A stretch of 64,000 bases of DNA from Cristatella mucedo (taxonomy: Eukaryota > Bryozoa > Phylactolaemata > Cristatellidae). This document shows, piece by piece, positions 12,257 to 23,052 of the stretch. Positions within the stretch are counted from its first letter, which is position 1; each line of letters opens with the position of its first letter. Under the pieces are notes generated by a model. That model was not told the origin of the DNA. It made no database searches and saw nothing but the letters and a program-made list of their open reading frames with translations. The DNA is taken from contig WPIO01000067.1 in NCBI GenBank assembly GCA_009760855.2, positions 931,501 to 995,500 on the forward strand, in the 5' to 3' direction. The position numbers were made by a program, and so were the translations under genes.

Positions 12257-14450
12257 GACTTGGCCTTTATAAAGATCAACTAGTACGGTCAACGTTAGTT
12301 CTCGCATGGCTGTCAATAGACAGTCAAAGCTGATCTTTCGTCTGTCTGAGCCCGAGAATACAGGACCAAAGATTGTGAAAACTAAATATTGAAGTATAAA
12401 ACTGCTTTTTTGGTAGCAAGTAGAGGTTAACCAGAGGTGGTTAAACGTCGCTCTGGCGAGGTAGGTGAGATGCAGTCTTGGCTGCAACGTTTCACACCAC
12501 TCCGAGGCCTGTGATTGCAAGCCCCAAAAGACGTGTGAGCTGTGAATAACTTTTCATGAACGTCAAAATCACAGTGACCGTTTTGTGTTCAGTGTCCATG
12601 TCTTAGCAGGTCAGAATTTCTCCATTTTTATGTTGGTAAAAGCAGTCACACACGTGTTTGAAACACACATATTCATCTAAAGAAATGTCACTTATAGCAG
12701 TTCACCTCGATCTGACTGAAACACGACACTAATTGCCTGTCACGGTGGCATGGAATGGTAAGCTTTTCAATTGCTTAGTGACAATAGGATTTTGCATATT
12801 TAGTAGGTGACTTTTAAACTGGTTAATTTACTGGTTAAAATTCTGGCACTGGTTAACGGTTTAACCAGGAGCACATGCAGACATGGCAGCTTCCGGTATT
12901 GCAGGAATGGTACCCTCGGATTATTGTTCAACCACGAGTGCCGAGTGCATATTTTTGCTGAAAAAAAATGATCTGCAGTGCTAGAAATTGTGATTGACCA
13001 TCGTAACCATTTGCTTAAACTTGCTCCCTTAACAACTGCTTACGTACGTCTGCTAACAAGTCATGTCAGACAACTCAATGGCCTGCCACGTAGCAGTCAC
13101 TGTAGTTGTCCCCAACATATGCCTGACGTGAATTATCGATTTATTTAATTGGAGTGGAGTATTATATAGAATTCCGGCTCCGCATAAAAGAAAATATGAA
13201 TCAAGTATTTCCATTTCCTTCGAGCTACTATACCTACAAAGTAGCTAGCGAACAGCGTCAGCTGATCCAATGCACCACTAGCAGATTGGTCGTGCCCAGA
13301 GGATTTGGTTATTCGTGCACAATAAGAAGCAAAATAACTGATGGGACAACCCCACTCCGTTAAGTTAAAGAAAGATTTTTAAGTCTTAATTTACATTTAG
13401 TGGACCGGTGCATCAACTAAAAAAGATGTCAGCTATACAACAATGTTGCCCACTTTTCCAAACTAAACGCTTGTTCGTCATAATACAGACCAAGAGATGC
13501 TGAGTTCATACCATCGTTGCACCTGCTACTCCAACCTGTTTAGTAAGATGTTTAATAAACGTATAAATGCAATCAGAAAACGGGAGTTGCACTAACGGCC
13601 AAAGTAGGGACGATCTAGCTAGTGAAGTGAACAACTGCCTCGTGTCCACCTTGCCCAATCGGCAGATAGTTTTTAAAAGTTTTCGCCAGTAGCGACACTT
13701 TGCGATGCAATGCATCTTCAAATGTCAATTTTGGCAATTTAAATACTTTTTAAAGATTGTGTTTGATGTACCTCATGTCCAGGATTTATTAGGTTTATTG
13801 CCTAAGTCGTTCTAGTCCACTGTTGGACCATAGCATAACTTAACAAGTAAAAATAATATCATTCTTAGCCCTCCCTGCTACGCTTCCCCCATCCTGCTAG
13901 CTAGTAGAAATGTCGGAAGTCATTTTGTGACGCTGGATCTTCCTAAGTGCACATACAAATTGAAGAATTTATTGTTTGGTTGAATGTGGACCACCTGCCA
14001 TTCGAGAAGCAATCTTAAAAAGGCACAGACATGGCGCCCCTCAGGAATAGGTATATATACCATTGAGGTCTGTGCAGCACATTCCAAAGGCGGATCCAAT
14101 GATATATGTTGCATCCTATTCAAATAGCGGTTGATCGTGACACGTGCATAGTCGTAATTCAGCTGTGCAATGCCTAGGAGTCATCTAGCATTAACTATCA
14201 TCTGCTGCCAGCGAACAGGATAGAACTCAAGGTGCTACTCTCAGAGAATAAGGCTATGGATCCAGCCGAAATTCATCAAGGTTGGGCATTGTGACCTTTT
14301 CCAGCTCAAAACAGCAAAGGAATTTTTGTTTCATTTTTTTCTCAGAACTTTAAATTGTCCAAGCAGAAGCAGAAGCCACGAAAATCCAGAATCTTCTCTT
14401 CTAAAAACTTTAGGACTGCTACAATGCGTTTTCACGCAGCAGGAGGCAAT
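12257..14450. other. No gene recognised
   Basis: About 2.2 kb with only short frames on both strands and no recognisable mobile element. It is the left flank of the virus-like element that begins at 14,451. Confidence 0.55.
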
Positions 14451-14775
14451 TAGATATAAAATGAATGGCATGTAGCCTAGGGCTCGACCGAATGACGTCA
14501 TCAATTAAACAAATCGTTCTCCGATCAACCATCTCGCTTCCACGTGATCGTTTCTCGTCGTTCGATTTCTGTAATTGCTGCCGCCACTCTCGAGACCCTA
14601 TTCTACATACTCTTCATTTGATATCTACTAAGAGTTGTTTAGATTAATGTGACTATATAAGGATAAACAATACTTGCAATTAATTAAATATTTAATTAAA
14701 TAAATTTCCTATCTTTATATATGTCTCAAAACATGGATAACTTTATGAGACGGGAGGGTGAAACATTTCACGAAA
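14451..14775 (+). repeat. Left terminal inverted repeat of the element
   Basis: Matches the reverse complement of 25,850-26,133 from TAGATATAWAATGAATGGCATG inward. It continues through the TGACGTCA palindrome, CGTTTCTCGTCG and a TATATAAG box near 14,655, and into the first codons of the polymerase gene. The middle (about 14,640-14,700) is the most diverged part. Confidence 0.85.
14493..14500. promoter_or_regulatory. TGACGTCA (CRE/ATF-type) palindrome in left TIR
   Basis: A perfect 8-bp CREB/ATF-class site inside ATGACGTCAT, mirrored in the right TIR at 26,085-26,092. Conservation in both ends suggests a transcriptional or terminal function, but chance retention within a conserved TIR is possible. 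Confidence 0.5.
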
Positions 14776-17700
14776 ATCCAAAACGTATTAGAGAAGAGGT
14801 AAAAAAACGTGAAGGTCTTCTTCCAAAATATCCTTTCTGGTAAGACAGTGTAGATGCAATGATTGCAACTCTACGATCACCAACATCTGTAAAGCAGGAT
14901 TATCCTATGGCTAAAAAATCCGTTAAGCCTAACAGCAGATGGTCTTTCGATAGAGAATCCAAGAGGTTATCGAAAATACTAGAAACAGGTTAGTTTTCAG
15001 GAAAATCTTTGTCTGATGGTAAATTCTTAGATTATGAATATATTGGACTAGAAACGAACGTGATTGAATGTGATGTAATATATGATAAGATTGGAGAACA
15101 GAAATTAGTTATTTAAGAGATACTTAAAAAGATAGTGACTTAAAATGACCCTAGTTATTTTGCCTATTTTAGTTTCAGAAAGCGGTGCGTTTAATTACCA
15201 ACCATTTGCAGGAGTAAGTAATTCAAAAATAAATAGACTTTCAGATATTGGTAGAAAAATTAGAATGCAATTTGCATATTTTAAAAAGAAAGTAGAGGAA
15301 TGGTTAGAAAGATGTGCTCATTGGATTATAGTTGGCATTAATGCTATTTATGCAAAGTTTTCTTTATTTTCGACATAAATTCGGCGGTAGTTATTTGCCA
15401 ATACCAGAAGGATTAGAAAAGAAGAGATTAACGATTAATATAAAAAATGAATCAGATAATATTTGTGCTTTAAGCTGTGTGTTAAGGTTTCTTCACTGGA
15501 GAGATAACCATCCCGTGATGGCTCACTAGGTAAGGTGGTTGCTTTCACGACCTCCGTCCTGAGGTCGTGGGTTCGATTCCTGCGGTGGGTGATTCTTTAT
15601 CACAACTGCAAGCGGTGGTGATAGCCGTAAAGGCTCTTCTGTCGCTATAAAAAATGAGGCTGTTTAATCAGCTAGGATTTATTTATTTATCTAGAGTCTA
15701 TTGCCGATTTACAGGATATATTACATGAGAAATATTTACAGCATCTAAAGAGAATAGTAGAGTTGTTCAAAGTTAAGGAAAATTTTCTTTCAAACGTATT
15801 AAATGTGGTTGACATTCCTCATTTAGCAGAATTATTTAACATAACTATTAATCTTTACGAATATGATAATAAAATTCTAACTCCAGTTATAGTAGTTGAT
15901 GAAGAGAAAAAAAACCATTTGGATCTTCTTTTGTATAGCACACCAAGTAAAAAAAACTTTAATTACGTTATAATTGAAAACTTTAATTGTTTGTGTAGAA
16001 GTGGTGAATGATATGGAACACAGCTTACTTGTAAAAAAAGTTTGTGTAGATTGTACTCTACAGATAAATCAGAATCACATGTTGATGCTTGCAAATGTGG
16101 AAATGATGGTAAATCTAGAATAAGAATGCCAAGTGTAGAAATTAAAAAAGGAGATACATGTTATTTTAAAGAATATGCTAAAACGTTATGGTGTCCAAAT
16201 GTTGCCTATGCACACTGTGAATGCTTCCTTACAAGCATTAGACGAAACAGATACAGTTGATCCTACTACTCCACAAGGTACTTTTCAAAAGTATATCCCT
16301 TATTCATCTGCTTATACCTATATTGATTATGAAGGAAAACAAAGAACATTTAAATTATTCAATGGTTCAAATAATGTTAAAGATCTATTTAAAAGTTTGT
16401 TGGAAGAAGGTGAAACAATAAAACTGAAACTAAACCTTTTCTTGATAAATACAATACATTTGATTGTAGTAATTTTAAGGAAGAAGACAAAGAAGATTTC
16501 AAGAATCAACTGTTTGTCATATTTGCGATTTAGATATAAATGGAGACAGTTTTACATTATTGTCATTTAGCAGGAAAGTATAGTGGTGCTGCCCACAGTG
16601 CTTGCAACTTAAATCTCAGAATTAGTCATAAGAAGTTTAAAATTCTAGTATTTACTCAAAACTTAAAAGGTTATGATTCACATTCATTAGTACAAGAGTT
16701 TCAAGATCTAAAACTAGATAAAAAATGCCAATAACATGGAGAACTATGTAAACATTGAAATTGGTTCACTTACTTTCAAAGACACTTTACAAATGTTGAA
16801 AAATGGTTAAGCTGATCTTGTAAATAATGTTGTTAAATCAGGAAAACCATTAGAACAAACAAGAAATTACTTTTCGATGTTGGATGTTAATGAATTCGAC
16901 CTATTAAAAGAAAAAGGTATATTGCCCTATGAGTATTTAGACTCACTTTCAAGACTAGATAAAAAGTCACTATCCCGAATTAAAATTTTTTATGGCACAT
17001 TAAATGATACAAACATAGATAAATAAATTACGATCGTGTTAAGAAAGTTTAGTCATTGATGAAAAAAATAGATCCAAACGCTGAAGATACATTAGGAAAG
17101 TACAGCAATATTTATCTAACTATGGATGTCCTTCTACTTGCAGATGTATTTCAACATTTTAGGCATTTGTCAAAGGAAATTGATGGTTTAGATCCTGCCA
17201 ATTTCCTTAGAGCACCAAGTTTTTACTTGGTCTGCAGGTTTGACATTCTCAAAGGTTAAACTACATTTATTAAGAAACTTTGAACATTTTGACTGCTTTG
17301 AAAGTGCAATAAGAGGTGGAATAACACGTGCATCATGTAGATATATAAAAGTAAACAATAAGGTGTCTTTTAATTATGATGGTACTAAAGAAAAGAGTTG
17401 GTTACTTTAAGTTGATGCAAATTCATTATATGCTGCAGCAATGACACAACCACTTCCAATTTCTGATTTTTAAGTTTTTAGATTGTAAACACATAAAAAG
17501 GTTTGCAACTAAAAAGATAATATCATTAAAAGAAGATGCTGAGACTGGTTATGCTTTTGAAGTAGAAATGCACTATCCTGGTGAACTACGTGATATGTAT
17601 TCTGATTATCTTATTCTACCAATTAGAAGAAAAGTAGCTGTTGAAGAATGCTCTGATTATCGAAAGAAAACATTACTTAAAGATGATAAGAAGAAATTAG

Positions 17701-18872
17701 ATGATTGCGAAAGTAAAGTGGAAAAACTGATTGTTGATCCAGAACCAAAAGTTAGATATGTTATCCATTATAGAAATCTACAACTTGCAATCGAAAGCGG
17801 ATATGTATTAACGAGGTTACATAGAGTAATGAGTTTCACACAAAGTAGATGGTTGAGTGGATATATAGTTAATAACATTGAAAGAAGAAAAGTAGCCAAG
17901 GATGAGTTTGAAAAAGAATATTATAAACTCAAAAACAATTCATTCTTTAGAAAGACAATGAAAAATGTTAGAGAACGAATAAACATTAAATTGTTCGATC
18001 TTATATATGATAAGGGTGTTCTAAATTCGGATGAAAGAGTAATGTGTGCAAGGTTTAAAGATACTAGGTTTTTTAATCGAGATTTAGTTGAAATTTAAAC
18101 AACGAAAGCAGAGTTCTGTCTTGATAGGCCTATTCATTCAGGTTTTACAATTCTAGATACTTCAAAACAAATAATGCAAGATTTCTATAAAAACACAATA
18201 CAAGATTATTATAATGATAAAGTAATACTTGCCTATACTGACACTGATTCTTTGGTAATGCATATAAATACTGATAATGTTGTGTAGAGACTTTGAAAAT
18301 TATTTTGATTACCTAGATGTGTCCGGTTATCCTAAGAATCAAGATATGTGGAAATTAGAAGGAGCAGAAGAGATTATACCAGCTAATAAGGGAATTCTGG
18401 AAAAATTCAAGAATGAAATATGTGAAAAGTATTAAATAGATCCAAAACGAAAGATTTTCTTAAAGATGAGAAAGTTTTTATGATTGAAAAACAATTGTAC
18501 TTGATGCGGTTGTTTTCTTAAAACCAAAATTCTATTCAATGCAAATAGCTATCAATAAAGAAAAAGAAATAGAAGGTAAATCTGCAGTTAAAAAAGCAAA
18601 ATGAACCAAAAAAGATGTAGTAATAAAGTGTTTGACATATTCAGATCATGTTGGTTGTCTTAAAACTGGATATGATCTTTATAGCAATCAATCAAGGTTT
18701 CAATCTAGAAACCATCAAAATTATACTATAACAATCTAAAAAGGCACTATCAGCATTTGACTCAAAAAAGTTAGACCATGGAGTTGATAGTTACTCTTAA
18801 AGTCACTATAGGATAAAAGAGTCAGCAGGTCTTTGTAAAATTTGTAATATTGATGCCAAAAAGGAAGATTGA
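14721..18872 (+). pseudogene. Protein-primed family B DNA polymerase (PolB) of the element
   Basis: This gene would replicate the element from a protein primer. The ATG at 14,721 follows a TATA-like box by about 70 bp. In order: an N-terminal part with stops at 14,841, 14,991, 15,114 and 15,141; a conserved N-terminal segment starting GSYLPIPEGL (about 15,386), interrupted by a SINE; a Cys-rich finger (about 16,020-16,100); and Exo I, where the expected Asp is His (16,213-16,215, AYAHCEC). Then a CHLAGKYSGAAHSACN segment (about 16,560), polymerase motif A (DANSLY, Asp at 17,414) and motif C (YTDTDSL, 18,234-18,254), both intact. Frameshifts occur near 15,180, 16,210, 16,420, 17,035, 17,260, 17,500, 18,285 and 18,740. 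TAG at 17,050 replaces a position usually Trp. The copy is certainly inactive; the longest clean piece is 17,568-18,098. Confidence 0.88.
15512..15690 (+). mobile_element. tRNA-derived SINE, copy 4, inserted in the polymerase gene
   Basis: The cleanest SINE copy: CCCGTGATGGCTCACTAGG promoter end, the hairpin before the B box, B box GGTTCGATTCC, CACTGCAAGCGGTGG-like hairpin, then CAGCTAGGATTTATTTATTT. It splits the polymerase N-terminal domain, so it arrived after the element integrated. Confidence 0.92.
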
Positions 18873-19056
18873 AAATACTCAATAATAAAACATATAATGA
18901 AAATACTAAACCATTACCAGTAAAGAGAGTGAGATTTTCAGATAAAAAGAAGAAGGAAGATGATAAAAAATAGTTTCTATAAAGGAAGAGATAGAACTAT
19001 ACGAGCCAATGGAGAAATTAAATATATATTAACTAAAATATTGTTACTACTATGGA

Positions 19057-19347
19057 ATGGATCCCGAGGAAGATTTCCAACTTTCACAAGTTGATAAAAC
19101 CAGTTTGGATAGTGAATCAGAATATTCAGAAGATTCAATCGATCACACTGATTATCAAATGGAAACAGAAGAGGAATCTGATTCTTACGAGTCTGAAGCT
19201 TCCCCATACATGGATTCTGAATCTAGAAGAACTTCTATTTGGCAAACAATACGAAGATCTCAATTGATGAAAAAAAAAGATGAAGTTAAAGCTGTTGAAG
19301 AATTCTTTGAAGGATTGGTAGATAGCTCTAAAGGTGAAGAGATTTAA
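19057..19347 (+). CDS. Acidic Ser/Glu/Asp-rich small protein of the element
   Basis: An intact 96-codon frame between the polymerase and the next small gene. The first 60 residues are strongly acidic with repeated SES/SED/DSES clusters and Tyr. The C-terminal third turns basic and then helical (SQLMKKKDEVKAVEEFFEG). Such acidic regions resemble viral transactivators, scaffolds or phosphoproteins, but no domain is recognised. An overlapping frame starting at 19,052 is the less likely alternative. It is one of the few frames here without stops. Confidence 0.55.
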   Translation: MDPEEDFQLSQVDKTSLDSESEYSEDSIDHTDYQMETEEESDSYESEASPYMDSESRRTSIWQTIRRSQLMKKKDEVKAVEEFFEGLVDSSKGEEI

Positions 19348-19389
19348 TTTCAATTAAATAAAATTGTATTTGTATATATAGAAAACGTA

Positions 19390-19905
19390 TGTCTCAAGAC
19401 TTTTAAGTTGTAAACAATCTAGATAATTGGCAATAAAAATCTGTCTTCAAAACCTTAAAGGAGAAGATCAACGAATAGGTAAAGATTCACTTGATTAACT
19501 TATTTCAGACATTGATAATTCATATATTAGTATTCTTATAGATACATGTGATAAACTTAGGGAAAGTCGTAGTAAGATAAATGAGATGCCTATAGAGGCA
19601 AACAAAAAGTCAAAAATTCTAAAAACAAAACCAAGAGTGCAAATTAAAACATTTTATATAGTCTTTGATATGTCAAGGATTCTCAGTTGTACAAGAGAAA
19701 GAAAATTAGCAGAAGAGATTTGCAACAGTAAATTCAAATGTGTTAGTAAAGATAAACTTTAAAATTATCTTTATAAATTTATTGCAGACTTAGATTATAT
19801 TATAATTTTAAGTCTCATTGATATTTGTAAAGTTTGTGATAAGATACATGAGTAGGAAGAAAGATTAGAAAACAATATAAAAAAGACAAATAGCATTCGG
19901 TAATT
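19390..19905 (+). pseudogene. Unknown Lys-rich coding remnant of the element
   Basis: An ATG at 19,390 opens MSQDF, the same first three residues as the polymerase start. After about 15 codons the protein-like reading moves by one base and continues to about 19,903 as a helical, Lys/Glu-rich segment with several Cys. TAA or TAG codons lie near 19,405, 19,435, 19,495, 19,759, 19,852 and 19,903. Each is flanked by residues such that Gln would read naturally. No family recognised. Confidence 0.45.
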
Positions 19906-19960
19906 AGTATATATTGTTTAAATCTGTGTGCATTTAATTTTTTTTATTTTCATATAGGAA

Positions 19961-20443
19961 GTGGAAGAGATTACTTATCCAATGCTTGCAACTAGTGCGA
20001 TAGCACTTATATCATATGTTGATTATCTTGTTAGGTCAAGAATGACAACATATGACGAGCAACAACTCATTTCTGATGTTTCAGTTATGACTGATATCTC
20101 AGTTAAGAAAGTCTACCTTGATGAAGCAGATATTGAAGCACAAAAGATTATTAGTGTTCGTCAAACTGAAGTTCTATCAGGACTTAGGTCAAGAGTTAGA
20201 TCTAAAGTTGATACTCTACTCGATGACCCTAGTGAAATTGCGGATTATACGACTTGGATTGCAACACAACTTCCATCACTCTCTACAGTTATCTCTGGAG
20301 TATCCGGAATTAAACCCGAGATCTCTGGTGTTGTAAAAGAAGAGTATTACGCTGTTATTCCGAGTATTTTTTATGGTATGAGTGCCAAACAAAAAGAGGC
20401 AGCAGCAGCACTAGCAGAAAGACCTGATCCGAGAACTGTTTAA
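19961..20443 (+). CDS. Unknown 160-residue protein of the element, possible N-terminal membrane segment
   Basis: An intact frame of 161 codons beginning at a GTG (19,961). No ATG lies upstream in frame before a stop. The first 28 residues contain a moderately hydrophobic stretch (MLATSAIALISYVDYLV) that could be a membrane anchor. The middle is a charged helix, and the end contains AKQKEAAAALAERP. Immediately upstream, a long T-rich tract ends in CATATAG, which looks like a 3' splice site. The true start may therefore be on an upstream exon, or the ATG has been lost. Function unknown. Confidence 0.55.
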   Translation: MEEITYPMLATSAIALISYVDYLVRSRMTTYDEQQLISDVSVMTDISVKKVYLDEADIEAQKIISVRQTEVLSGLRSRVRSKVDTLLDDPSEIADYTTWIATQLPSLSTVISGVSGIKPEISGVVKEEYYAVIPSIFYGMSAKQKEAAAALAERPDPRTV

Positions 20444-20478
20444 GAAGTTTAAATAGAAATAAAGACAATATATAGAAA

Positions 20479-20787
20479 ATGAGTGTTGAGACAAGAAGTA
20501 AAGATTGCCTTGAAGAAGTACAAAGACAACAGTATTCAAACTTCAAAGTCTGTTCTTATCCAATGGGTAGAATTGAAGACATCAAATCAACTTTGTTATA
20601 TGCTGTAAAACTATTATTTGAATATAAAGCACTTAGAATTAATCACTCTGAGCCAGGAATAGCAAATATGTTTACTAAAGTTGGAGATGGTTCAATCTTT
20701 GAAAAGTTCCTAACAGACTTAAAAATACAAAAAATAAATGGTATGAAGTATGAAGCTTACTCTAGAATAATAGGACTAAACAAATAA
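20479..20787 (+). CDS. Unknown 102-residue protein of the element
   Basis: An intact frame starting at an ATG 35 bp after the previous stop. It has mixed alpha/beta character with no low complexity; it contains CSYPMGRIEDIKSTLLYAVK. Coding-like sequence seems to continue beyond the stop to about 20,930, where a LINE interrupts it. It could be the N-terminal part of a larger structural protein. No family recognised. Confidence 0.5.
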   Translation: MSVETRSKDCLEEVQRQQYSNFKVCSYPMGRIEDIKSTLLYAVKLLFEYKALRINHSEPGIANMFTKVGDGSIFEKFLTDLKIQKINGMKYEAYSRIIGLNK

Positions 20788-20932
20788 AGAAAGAGATAGA
20801 TTCAGGAAAGAGTTTTGATATACCAGAAGAATTGATAAAGAGATAATGGATTGGAATATTTAGGATTCTGCAATATATGAAGAAACATATCCTTTTATTC
20901 ATCTGTTTTATCTATCGATGCTGAAGGAGAAT

Positions 20933-21425
20933 ATATTCTATGGCTTTAGCCTATCTGTCAGATATACTACCCCATCAGGCCAAGCATCGTACCACCCGCT
21001 TTTCGGAATCCAACAGTCTAGAATTACCTCATATAAACCTTAAATCCTTTGGAGACCGTGCATTTAGTTCATTTGCTCCCAAAGCCTGGTACTCCCTCCC
21101 GACCTGCGTCAGAACATCCCCTAACCTGAACACATTTAAAAGGAACCTAAAAACACACCTATTTAGGACAGCATTTAGTGGGTCCCTGTGATTCGTCTTT
21201 GATGTGCTTATGCGTGCTGACACTGTGCATGCTGCCACTAACCACATTTGCATGCTGACCCTGTGCATGTCACCCCTAACCATATTATTCATCTCGTTTG
21301 TTTGTCAAGCATGATTTTACTTATCATTCAATTGCATTTCACTTTGCAGCAAATGTAAAGCGCCTAGAGAGAGATTGAGTTCCCTGAGGGTGCTTTATCA
21401 AGTGAATTATTATTATTATTATTAG
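20933..21425 (+). mobile_element. L2/CR1-type LINE 3' fragment inserted in the element
   Basis: Begins in the last part of the LINE ORF at ATTCTATGGC. It includes the family C-terminal motif FGDRAFSSFAPKAWYSLPT (frame 20,940-21,191) and the 3' UTR with GTGCATGCTGCCACTAACC. It ends in the AAAGCGCC...GGTGCTTT hairpin and an ATTATTATT tail. 5' truncation is typical of LINE insertion. Confidence 0.93.
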
Positions 21426-21433
21426 ATCTATCA

Positions 21434-21735
21434 ATGGATATCAATGCAAAGAACTTAATACTAAATCTAGCAACACCTTGTTCATGGACAAATAAAACAG
21501 CTTCACCTACAGTGATATTAAATGTTATGGTTGTCGGAGCATCTAACTGCATGTTTCTAAAACCTAATACTGATACAACTGCTGTATCTGTCGATGTAAG
21601 AGCGATAAATACTTCTCCAACAGGTATGGACTTAAAGTAGTATGTATATTTTAGAAGACATCCAGCAGAGTACTACTTTATTGATACAACTGGAAAACTA
21701 AGAGTGAACATCTTGGTCAGTTATGAACCTTCCTG
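21434..21735 (+). pseudogene. Beta-rich coding remnant of the element, possibly capsid-related
   Basis: After the LINE tail the element resumes in a frame rich in alternating Val/Ile/Leu with Asn/Thr (residues such as TVILNVMVVGASNCMFL). A TAG stop lies at 21,638-21,640, after which the same frame stays protein-like through YYFIDTTGKLRVNILV to a TGA near 21,735. The composition resembles a jelly-roll capsid protein; this is inference. It may be the second half of the gene interrupted by the LINE. Confidence 0.4.
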
Positions 21736-21739
21736 AAAA

Positions 21740-22163
21740 TTATAAATGAAATATTAACACTTTTAAAGCTTTTAACTGTGTTGCTTTACATTTAGATTTA
21801 CCAAGAGGGAATATTTTTCAAAGAGCACGAATAGCTTCATGATCTAAACAATGATGTAAGGAAGTAGAGCCACCTTTTTTTTAAGTGTTTCTTAATAAAT
21901 GAATATAATTTAGTCGCCTCTCTTTTTTTAAACGAGTTAGTATTTATGCTACAGAATGAAAAAAGTATAAGTGTATCATTATGCATAAGATTAGAATCAA
22001 ATTATGTTTCTTGCATATCTTTATCACAGATATTACAACGTATTTCATAATCTTTTTGGAATTTTCTTGTACATATGACGATAGGGATGATTTCCTTCAA
22101 GATATTCAGTTTCATTAAACGTATTTAAACATGTCTCACAAAATATTTCCATTCTCTATAGAA
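21740..22163 (-). pseudogene. Zinc-finger-like gene remnant of the element (minus)
   Basis: A minus-strand ATG near 22,153 opens MEIFCETCLNTF. After about 33 codons and a frameshift comes IRCNICDKDMQET, giving two CxxC pairs with downstream His residues. A second shift leads to a Lys-rich segment and LHHCLDHEAIRAL near 21,850. Two CxxC knuckles suggest a zinc-binding DNA- or RNA-contacting protein. It is convergent with the structural-like remnant on the left and divergent from the integrase on the right. Broken by at least two frameshifts, a TAA and a TGA. Confidence 0.45.
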
Positions 22164-22180
22164 TGTCATTTTAACTCTAA

Positions 22181-22955
22181 ATGAAAAGAAAAAAAAGCGG
22201 CAAATGTAATCCTGACTGAGATATAAGTCAAGTATTCAAACCAAGACCTAAGAAAATTCCGCGAGGTTTCTTTAATATCGTTGATCCTAATGAAAATCAC
22301 CAAGCAGACAATTTATGCATGCCTAATGATTCTGGATATGATTATGCTTTGAGTGTTATTGATGTTGCTAGTAGATATAAAGATTCAAGAATTCTTAAAA
22401 CAAAGTCTTCTGAAGAAGTAACAAAAGCAATAATAGATATTTACAATAAAGGTCCGTTGATATGGCCAAAGAAAATGACAGTAGATCCAGCATCTGAGTT
22501 TAAAGAGAGTTTACTAAGCAAATGATAAAACAAGAAACACAAATTATTCAAGGTACTAGTAAAAAGAGCGTTGCATTAGTTGAAAGGATGAATAGAACTG
22601 TAGCTGAGAAAGCATTCATTGCACAGTATGAAAAAGAAATAGAAAGTATCAATAAAGGAAAATACACTAGAAACAGAGAGTGGATTTATAATTTACCAAA
22701 GATTATTGATCATCTAAAAAATAGTATTACGAAAGAAATAGGTGAAAAACCTGTTAAAGCATTAAAAAAAGAAAAAGAAAAACTAAAGAAACTAAAATAT
22801 CATAGCAAAGTAGGAGAACAAGAACAGTTATTAGAACTTGGAACAACTGTTGGATATTTATTAGAACTAGGTGAAGGAGGAGATGAAAAGAGAAGAAGAG
22901 CGACAGATGCAATATGGAGTTTAACTAAACATACTATTGTTAGAATAATGGTATA
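22181..22955 (+). pseudogene. rve-type (DDE) integrase of the element
   Basis: This enzyme would join the element's ends to host DNA. The ATG at 22,181 starts a basic N-terminus (MKRKKSGKCNPD) stopped by TGA at 22,217-22,219. The core follows with catalytic Asp 1 in HQAD (22,307), Asp 2 in TVDPASEF (22,484) and Glu in VERMNRT (22,582), about 33 residues after Asp 2. All three residues are present. A one-base offset at 22,522-22,525 makes the upstream frame end in TGA overlapping an ATG (ATGA). The C-terminal part to 22,955 is Lys-rich and contains KPVKALKKEKEKLKK. Polinton integrases share this layout. Apart from one stop and one shift it is the best-preserved gene in the element. Confidence 0.85.
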
Positions 22956-23052
22956 GCAAGAACAGGCAGTTAGATATTAGGTAAATGATGTTAAGAGAAG
23001 TATTGTTAGAGAAATGTTACAAGTGATTAAGCCGTAGTATCACTTAAATTTT

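Noticed and set aside
14721-22955. A ciliate-type genetic code for the element (TAA/TAG as Gln, TGA as Trp)
   Set aside because: Several stops sit where family consensus expects other residues (Trp at 17,050, Gly at 18,602, Tyr/Leu near 18,798), and frameshifts are frequent. Kept only as a testable alternative.
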